This document shows, piece by piece, positions 30,769-35,023 of a stretch of 35,023 nt of DNA. This DNA comes from an uncultured bacterium (GTDB lineage: Bacteria; Patescibacteriota; Patescibacteriia; 2-12-FULL-60-25). Each line of letters begins with the position of its first letter. Position 1 is the first letter of the stretch. Made by a program: the position numbers and the translations under genes. The notes beneath the pieces were generated by a model. That model searched no databases and was not told where the DNA came from. It saw only the letters and a list, made by a program, of their open reading frames with translations. The stretch spans positions 1-35,023 of the forward strand of contig CALFEO010000040.1 of NCBI GenBank assembly GCA_937949995.1. Reading direction: 5' to 3'.

Positions 30769-31737
30769 ATGAAAAATGAAATAATAATCTATCAGGGCAA
30801 GTCCGGATCCATCGAATTTAAAGGGGATTACAAAAAAGAGACCTTATGGGCAAACCTGCAACAAATTGCCGATCTTTTTGAAACAGACAAATCGGGCATT
30901 TCTCGTCATATCGGTAATATTTACAAATGCGGTGAATTAAAAAGAAAAGCAACTGTTGCAAAAATTGCAACAGTTCAAATAGAGGGGAAAAGAGAGGTTA
31001 AACGCAAAATCGAATTCTATAATTTAGATACAATCTTATCTGTTGGTTATCGAGTCAACTCAAAAAAAGCGACCGAATTTAGGCAATGGGCCACCAAAAC
31101 ACTCCGAACTCACATCTTGGACGGATTCACAATCAACAAACAAAGGCTAGGGAATAATTTTCATATCTTTCAAAAAGCCGTGGAAGATGTACAGAAATTA
31201 TTACCCGCTAATGACATGATTAAAACAGAGGATGCTTTAGAGTTGGTAAAGATGTTTGCATCCACATGGTTCTCTTTGGATGCCTACGACAAACAAACGT
31301 TACCAAAAAAAGGCGCGACGAAAAAGCAGGTCAAGATTACCGCCGATCAGATGTCCGCGGCGTTGGCCAAGCTCAAGCAGTCATTAAAAGCCAAAAAAGA
31401 GGCTAGTGATTTATTCGGACAAGAGCGTTCAGCCGGTGCTTTAACGGGGATTTTCGGCAATGTGTTTCAATCATTCGGCGGACGCGAACTTTACCCCTCA
31501 CTCGAGGATAAAGCGGCGCATTTGCTCTATTTTATGGTAAAGAATCACCCATTCGTGGATGGGAATAAACGATCCGGTGCCTTTGCTTTTATTTGGTTTT
31601 TGAAGAAAGCAAACCTATTAAACAGAAATCGATTAACCCCGGAGGCTTTAACGGCCCTAACGCTTCTGGTCGCAGAAAGCAACCCCAAAGAAAAAGAACG
31701 TATGATAGGGTTGATTTTAATGTTATTAAGTAAATAA
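30769..31737 (+). CDS. RhuM-Fic fusion protein (putative AMPylating toxin)
   Basis: A 322-residue protein. Residues 1-130 are RhuM-like: a helix-turn-helix-type front (LQQIADLFETDKSGISRHIGNIY) and FYNLDTILSVGYRVNSKKATEFRQWAT. Residues 150-322 are a Fic/Doc domain with HPFVDGNKRSG (260-270); Fic enzymes transfer AMP or phosphate to target proteins. No clear (S/T)xxxE(G/N) inhibitory motif is visible and no separate antitoxin gene flanks it. The ATG at 30769 starts the typical KNEIIIYQ sequence; the longer frame is unlikely. The gene is bracketed by a duplicated gene 3' end. Confidence 0.88.
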   Translation: MKNEIIIYQGKSGSIEFKGDYKKETLWANLQQIADLFETDKSGISRHIGNIYKCGELKRKATVAKIATVQIEGKREVKRKIEFYNLDTILSVGYRVNSKKATEFRQWATKTLRTHILDGFTINKQRLGNNFHIFQKAVEDVQKLLPANDMIKTEDALELVKMFASTWFSLDAYDKQTLPKKGATKKQVKITADQMSAALAKLKQSLKAKKEASDLFGQERSAGALTGIFGNVFQSFGGRELYPSLEDKAAHLLYFMVKNHPFVDGNKRSGAFAFIWFLKKANLLNRNRLTPEALTALTLLVAESNPKEKERMIGLILMLLSK

Positions 31738-31781
31738 TTTCCATTCTCATCCCACTCCTCACAAAATCATCCTTCACCGCA

Positions 31782-31901
31782 TCACGCCAAGCTTTTGAAA
31801 ATCTATTACAGGAAAATGATTGGATACGAGATTCGGATTATACGGAAGTGCAGGCATTTGAGCTAAAGAGTGAGAAGGGGGAGTGGTTTAAACTAAACTA
31901 A
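31782..31901 (+). pseudogene. detached, diverged 3' end of the 73-residue gene
   Basis: The frame SRQAFENLLQENDWIRDSDY ... ELKSEKGEWF to TAA parallels codons 35-73 of the gene at 30494. Changes are synonymous or conservative (Lys/Gln, Glu/Asp), so it comes from a functional relative. No start codon or N-terminal part remains. It sits 44 bp after the RhuM-Fic stop. Confidence 0.82.
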
Positions 31902-32147
31902 GTACTTAGTCGTAGTGCTTAGCTTAAGAACCTGTGAATCTGAGAAGCTAGAATCTGAGAATCTAAGCAAACCCGCTCAGATTTCAGACTCTAAAAATAA
32001 CTATTTTGTATACTTGTTAAAAATTTATTCTATTGCAACCGTTAAAACTAGAATTAAGCAACAGCTAATTCCAGACATTGTAATTGAGTTTATGGTTATT
32101 CTAGAAAAACCTTGTTTACTGGAATAAGATATTACTTCAAGAATAAG
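31902..32147. repeat. GAATCTGAGAATCTAAG words, then no recognisable gene
   Basis: 31930-31990 holds GAATCTGAGAAGCTAG and GAATCTGAGAATCTAAG words answered by CTCAGATTTCAGACTC. The same vocabulary recurs at 34073-34180. The rest is AT-rich with no convincing frame. Confidence 0.5.
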
Positions 32148-32176
32148 TTGCAAAATACTGATTCAGGATATAAATT
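32148..32176 (+). promoter_or_regulatory. promoter of the DUF3800 gene, leaderless geometry
   Basis: TTGCAA (32148-32153), 17 bp, TAAATT (32171-32176), 6 nt, then ATG at 32183. The expected +1 is on the start codon. Confidence 0.5.
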
Positions 32177-32182
32177 ATCTGC

Positions 32183-32809
32183 ATGATTATTTTTATTGAC
32201 GATTCTGGTGATCCCGGATTTAAACTGGATAAAGGTTCTACGAGCCACTTTGTTATTGCAATGGTTATCTTTGACGATGAACTGGAGGCGGAGAAAACTG
32301 CAATAACTATCAAGGAACTAAAAAGAACATTCAAATTCAACGAAAATGCTGAATTTAGATTTTTTAAAACCAGAAACGAGATGCGACTCAAATTCCTACA
32401 AGCAATCCAAAAACACAAATTTCGCGTTAGATGTTTAATAGTTAATAAAGAATTATTACATAGTAAAGAGCTACGAAATAACAAAAATTCTTTTTATGCT
32501 TACTTTATTAAAGAGGCATTAAAGAATAATAACAAGACAATATCAGATGCAAAAATACGTATTGATGGGGGAGGTAATCGTATATTTAGAAAAAACTTTT
32601 TAACCTATTTAAGACGCGAACTAAATTCCACCGATAGTTGCATAATCCATAATTGCAAAATGGTAGATTCTAAAAAAGATGTTTTAATTCAGTTAGCCGA
32701 TATGATAGCGGGAAGTATCAATAGGGCCGCGACCAACGCCAAAAGCGACAGTAAGGATTTCAAAAATATCATTCAAAAACACATCGAAGATGAATGGTAC
32801 TTTCGCTAA
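32183..32809 (+). CDS. DUF3800 protein (RNase H-like fold)
   Basis: A 208-residue protein of the DUF3800 family, recognised by its start IIFIDDSGDPGF (paired Asp 6-7) and by KDVLIQLADMIAGSINRA near 165-182, which carries the other conserved Asp. HFVIAMVIF and AEFRFFKTRNEMRLKFL also fit. The family is predicted to share the RNase H fold and is frequent in phages and defence islands; its reaction is not established. It stands alone and converges on the structured RNA gene that ends 2 bp after its stop codon. Confidence 0.83.
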   Translation: MIIFIDDSGDPGFKLDKGSTSHFVIAMVIFDDELEAEKTAITIKELKRTFKFNENAEFRFFKTRNEMRLKFLQAIQKHKFRVRCLIVNKELLHSKELRNNKNSFYAYFIKEALKNNNKTISDAKIRIDGGGNRIFRKNFLTYLRRELNSTDSCIIHNCKMVDSKKDVLIQLADMIAGSINRAATNAKSDSKDFKNIIQKHIEDEWYFR

Positions 32810-32810
32810 C

Positions 32811-32908
32811 AAAAAAAGCACCTGTAAAGGGCTTTCCCGACCACGTTCCTATGCTGGTTGTCCCAGCCACGCCACCATCCGGTGACAGTTCAGAATACAG
32901 GTCTTTGT
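32811..32908 (-). ncRNA. candidate structured RNA, about 98 nt, unknown class
   Basis: On the minus strand a consensus promoter (32943-32915) predicts a start near 32908, and a T7 tract (32817-32811) an end. The ends pair: ACCTGTA (32902-32896) with TACAGGT (32826-32820), extended by AAAG/CTTT with one bulged G. Inside are hairpins CACC-GGAT-GGTG, GCTGG-GACAA-CCAGC and GGG-AAAG-CCC. The GC content is far above its surroundings. It does not match SRP (no GGAAGG core), tmRNA, RNase P, or any riboswitch I know. Confidence 0.7.
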
Positions 32909-32914
32909 AGTTAT

Positions 32915-32943
32915 AAGATAACAGCTTTTATCCACAATGTCAA
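32915..32943 (-). promoter_or_regulatory. promoter of the minus-strand structured RNA
   Basis: TTGACA (minus strand, 32943-32938), 17 bp, TGT-TATCTT (TATCTT 32920-32915). A perfect -35, optimal spacing and extended -10 make it among the best promoters of the window. Confidence 0.75.
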
Positions 32944-33149
32944 TACTTCTAAAGCCAACTTCATAATTCAATGTAAGCGATCAACTTAATAGTCGTACAA
33001 TTACGCTATTTACACATGAAATCTAAAACTGCTTCAATAAAATCTTAGGCAAAGATATATGACAATAGGCATAATTGGTTCCATACAATTTAGCGATAAA
33101 ATGCTTAAAGCAAAAAGATACTTTTAGAGGAAGTTTATTTCCGGCATCA
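32944..33149. other. intergenic, between two divergent RNA promoters
   Basis: AT-rich sequence with no open frame of note and no repeat words. It separates the outward-facing promoters of the two structured RNAs. Confidence 0.4.
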
Positions 33150-33178
33150 TTTACAAACCCCATTTTTCCTGCTATATT
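33150..33178 (+). promoter_or_regulatory. promoter of the plus-strand structured RNA
   Basis: TTTACA (33150-33155), 17 bp, TGC-TATATT (TATATT 33173-33178). The expected +1 is near 33185. Confidence 0.7.
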
Positions 33179-33184
33179 TTAATT

Positions 33185-33420
33185 GTAACAAGCAAGAGAT
33201 GCAGTCCGCCATTCTGCGGACCCCGCATGGTTCCCGGTCGAATGACCGGGTAGGCAATCAGGGAAATCTGCTGAGAGCCAAATACAATGTGAGGACTAAC
33301 TATCCTTTGGTCTTGATAGACTTGAAGGACTTTACAGACTTTTGTCTGGTAAAGGCGGTTGGGAGATTTCATTCGGAACGTCGAATCCGGATCAAATCTC
33401 TTAATCGCTTTTTGTTTTTT
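33185..33420 (+). ncRNA. candidate structured RNA, about 235 nt, unknown class
   Basis: Successive helices: ATGC-a-GTCCGC/GCGGAC-ccc-GCAT (33199-33228); CCCGGTC-GAAT-GACCGGG (33233-33250); GGC-AA-TCAG/CTGA-GA-GCC (33253-33279, an AA/GA internal loop); CTATC/GATAG (33300-33319); CTTTACAGAC-TTTT-GTCTGGTAAAG (33330-33354); GAGATTT/AAATCTC (33363-33400). A T-rich tail at 33409-33420 resembles a terminator. The 92-residue open frame across it breaks no helix rule but has no ribosome site or family. I see no tmRNA, RNase P, 6S or SRP consensus. Confidence 0.65.
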
Positions 33421-33496
33421 CTCCCGAAAAAACAATCCATCACAACTTTACGCATAGGTGGGTTACGTTCTAAATAATTAATTTAACGTAAATAAT

Positions 33497-34051
33497 ATGA
33501 GCACAAACACAACTAAGCAAAAATCATCTGAATACAACAAAGCGATCGCACTTGTTAAAGAGCGAATTACCGGCCATCGCAAGGGCTTGCCCAATGTACC
33601 GGCTTACGAGCATTCGCTCCGCGTTGGCGAATTGCTCCGCGAACAAGATGGCTATGTTTCAGATTTAGCTTTAGCCGGTTTGCTCCATGATATCGTCGAG
33701 GATGGCGGCGTTAGCCTTGAGGATCTCAAAACCCAAGGTTTTAACGATGAGATAATTCATTTGGTAGATCTATGCTCTCACAACACAAATATCACAGACT
33801 CCAATGTCAGATGGGTAAATATGATCGCCGGGCTGGCAAATGAGGGAAATACGCAGGCTTGGACAATTAAACTCGCTGATATCTACGATAACCTGCAAGA
33901 AAGCCACGCACTAAACCCGGAACGCAGGCGTTTTATGGTAGAAACAAAGACACCGCTTTTACTCGCATTAACTAAAGATAAATTAGGCAAAACGAAGTTA
34001 TGGCAGAATCTACTAGAAAGAGCCGAGAAGATGAGGAAAACATTATACTAA
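33497..34051 (+). CDS. HD-domain phosphohydrolase, RelA/SpoT-hydrolase-like
   Basis: A 184-residue protein with metal ligands in HD order: H39 (YEHSLRVGELL), H64-D65 (LAGLLHDIVEDGG), and D128 (KLADIYDNL). The E68-D69 pair after HD and the KLADxxDNL motif are typical of (p)ppGpp hydrolases (SpoT/MESH1 type), though HD proteins acting on other nucleotides look similar. No synthetase, TGS or ACT domain is present, so it would be a small alarmone hydrolase at most. The start at 33497 lies in AT-rich sequence with no strong ribosome site. Confidence 0.82.
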   Translation: MSTNTTKQKSSEYNKAIALVKERITGHRKGLPNVPAYEHSLRVGELLREQDGYVSDLALAGLLHDIVEDGGVSLEDLKTQGFNDEIIHLVDLCSHNTNITDSNVRWVNMIAGLANEGNTQAWTIKLADIYDNLQESHALNPERRRFMVETKTPLLLALTKDKLGKTKLWQNLLERAEKMRKTLY

Positions 34052-34072
34052 TGCCAAATGCCAAATACTGAA

Positions 34073-34255
34073 GAATCTATGAATCTAAGAAGCTGGAATC
34101 TAAGCACGCTTGCTTAGATTCTCAGATTCCAGACACGTCCCGCGCAGCCTATGGCGTAGTGGGATTCTCAGATTCTCAAGTAACAATCCTGTCACAGATC
34201 ACGAGCGAAGTCGAGTGGTTAATCAAGTCGGAGACCCTGAGCGTAGTCGAAGGGG
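34073..34255. repeat. GAATCTAAG word repeat with C/G hairpin modules
   Basis: GAATCTAAGAAGCTGGAATCTAAG is answered by CTTAGATTCTCAGATTCC. The module TCCCGCGCAGCC...GGCGTAGTGGGA (34139-34165) is a variant of that in the class A repeats. CCCTGAGCGTAGTCGAAGGGG (34235-34255) is another hairpin. Confidence 0.65.
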
Positions 34256-34259
34256 TTAA

Positions 34260-34292
34260 ATAAAAGCCGCCTGCAAGTACAAACGGCTCCTA
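34260..34292 (-). terminator. putative terminator of the 99-residue gene
   Basis: On the minus strand AGCCG, a 14-nt loop, CGGCT, then TTTTATTTAA. The stem is short and the loop large, so it is moderate at best. Confidence 0.45.
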
Positions 34293-34312
34293 ACACCTTA
34301 CAAAGATCAATA

Positions 34313-34612
34313 TCAGAGCAAATGAGCCCAGCCTTTGAACGACTCCTCGGCCGACAACTTCTCTTCCGAGACATCATCGGGGTAGGGGCCAACCTGTTGG
34401 ATAAAACCCCACCGGCAACGCTCATAATCGCGTGTCAGCAAAGCCAAGTCCGAATCCGCACAAACCTTGATGGTTCTGCCGTGAAAACTCACTTCAATCT
34501 CACCGCCATTCAAAGTGGCAATCTGAACAGCATCACGCAGAACGTCCTCAAGTGTCGCACTGTGCTCAACCGGACTGTAAATCCCGGCTTCCACTTGTTC
34601 CAAAGTACTCAT
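34313..34612 (-). CDS. hypothetical protein, 99 residues
   Basis: A small acidic protein: helical front (STLEQVEAGIYSPVEHSATLEDVLRDAVQIA), beta hairpin (GGEIEVSFHGRTIKVCADSD), and a helical end with Cys and Trp. No family recognised. AAAGGAG 6 nt before the ATG at 34612 fixes the start; a longer frame beginning in the promoter is rejected. A palindrome over the -35 suggests repression. Confidence 0.72.
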   Translation of the reverse strand: MSTLEQVEAGIYSPVEHSATLEDVLRDAVQIATLNGGEIEVSFHGRTIKVCADSDLALLTRDYERCRWGFIQQVGPYPDDVSEEKLSAEESFKGWAHLL

Positions 34613-34647
34613 CACAAACTCCTTTCGTCGTATTTTGATTGCCATTA

Positions 34648-34676
34648 TATATACACCAAATTGACACTTTTGTCAA
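34648..34676 (-). promoter_or_regulatory. promoter with palindromic operator
   Basis: On the minus strand TTGACA (34676-34671), 17 bp, TATATA (34653-34648). The -35 is one arm of a perfect 16-bp palindrome TTGACAAAAGTGTCAA (34661-34676), a likely repressor site. Confidence 0.65.
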
Positions 34677-34814
34677 TCCCGCAACCTTAACTCAAGCAAA
34701 CATTTATGTAATACTAAGGGCACTGTACTCGTCATAATGTCTTAACGGCCTGCCCCGTCGGAGGAGGGGGGTCATAACGGAGGTTATAGTAGCAGATAGC
34801 GTATAGCTAAAAAA

Positions 34815-34983
34815 GTGGAGATTTCTCACATACGTTCGAAATGACAAATCATGGTTTTAGTCAACTTGGCATTTTGCAGCCCCTCTCTTGCGTTAAGACC
34901 CGCCATAGGCGGACAAGGAGGGGGAAGGGGGTGAGTTAATACCAGTGGAGATTTCTCACATCCGATTCGAAATGACAAACCAT
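34815..34983. repeat. direct repeat pair GTGGAGATTTCTCACAT
   Basis: About 39 bp near 34815-34853 and 34945-34983 share GTGGAGATTTCTCACAT, TTCGAAATGACAAA and CAT. Between them lies a GC-rich stretch with short CCCC/GGGG blocks. No gene is seen from 34690 to the end. Confidence 0.65.
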
Positions 34984-34990
34984 AGTTGGT

Positions 34991-35023
34991 TTGGCCAGTG
35001 GCTAGTAGCTAGAAGCTAGTAGC
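34991..35023. repeat. word repeat, GCTAGTAGCTAG family, at window edge
   Basis: GGCCAGTGGCTAGTAGCTAG units, cut by the end of the window. Same vocabulary as 19351-19481. Confidence 0.6.

Noticed and set aside
31915..32127. 70-residue frame containing FVYLL as a possible GIY-YIG remnant
   Set aside because: Only five residues fit; the GIY-YIG signature itself and the catalytic Arg are absent and the front is made of repeat words.
32811..32908. Minus-strand RNA as 4.5S (SRP) RNA, which has similar length
   Set aside because: The GGAAGG apical core and single-rod fold are missing; the sequence folds into three hairpins within a closing stem.
33199..33477. 92-residue plus-strand frame over the 235-nt RNA candidate
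   Set aside because: Its sequence resembles no family, it has no ribosome site, and the bases are better explained by consecutive RNA helices.

Overview
The window looks like a chromosome segment from a bacterium of the Patescibacteria (CPR). The evidence is small compact genes, a lysine-rich-tailed RpoD-type sigma factor, a B12-dependent class II ribonucleotide reductase, many lineage-type hypothetical proteins, and intergenic spaces filled with word-like hairpin repeats. Several good genes end in TGA, so the code is the standard bacterial one and not the UGA-glycine code of Gracilibacteria/Absconditabacteria. The lineage assignment is inference; no rRNA is present. Layout: 1-23.8 kb is the host backbone, moderate in GC, mostly plus-strand, one to three genes per transcript. 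It holds rpoD, tRNA-Asn, a DUF362 protein, an Nramp-related transporter, a SpoU RNA methylase, a GNAT-like protein, a CobW-type GTPase with a DUF2090 aldolase-like protein, a minus-strand block (two-TM protein; 3D-domain protein with two tiny helical proteins), an SDR dehydrogenase, a beta-CASP nuclease, an EamA transporter, a membrane-anchored GH-A glycosidase, a ROK-like protein, a DEDDy exonuclease and nrdJ. The nrdJ promoter is flanked by two NrdR-box-like dyads about three helical turns apart. From 23.8 to about 32.8 kb lies a visibly A+T-richer accessory island built at the 3' end of nrdJ. In order it has: a possible Abi-alpha-like protein, a stand-alone Cas2-fold protein and a one-TM coiled-coil protein; a diverged second copy of the last 132 bp of nrdJ; a two-TM protein; a broken zinc-ribbon gene; an HpaII-type restriction-modification operon with Vsr; a truncated conserved ORF; a PD-(D/E)XK protein with a DpnI homologue; a small CPR-type protein; a RhuM-Fic fusion flanked by a second 3'-end duplication; and a DUF3800 protein. 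No integrase, transposase or CRISPR array is visible. From 32.8 to 35.0 kb are two strong candidates for free-standing structured RNAs of unknown class, an HD-domain phosphohydrolase, a small minus-strand gene with a palindromic operator, and repeats. Three things deserve most attention. First, two gene-3'-end duplications flank accessory cassettes and carry mostly synonymous differences, as if imported elements restored the gene they entered. Second, two unclassified RNAs each have a promoter and a U-tract. Third, a consistent promoter geometry places the expected +1 on the start codon of at least six genes, implying leaderless mRNAs. The intergenic repeats form several vocabularies of short words arranged as large nested hairpins, one class with 13-16 bp terminal inverted repeats, and they tend to occur where an ordinary intrinsic terminator is missing.
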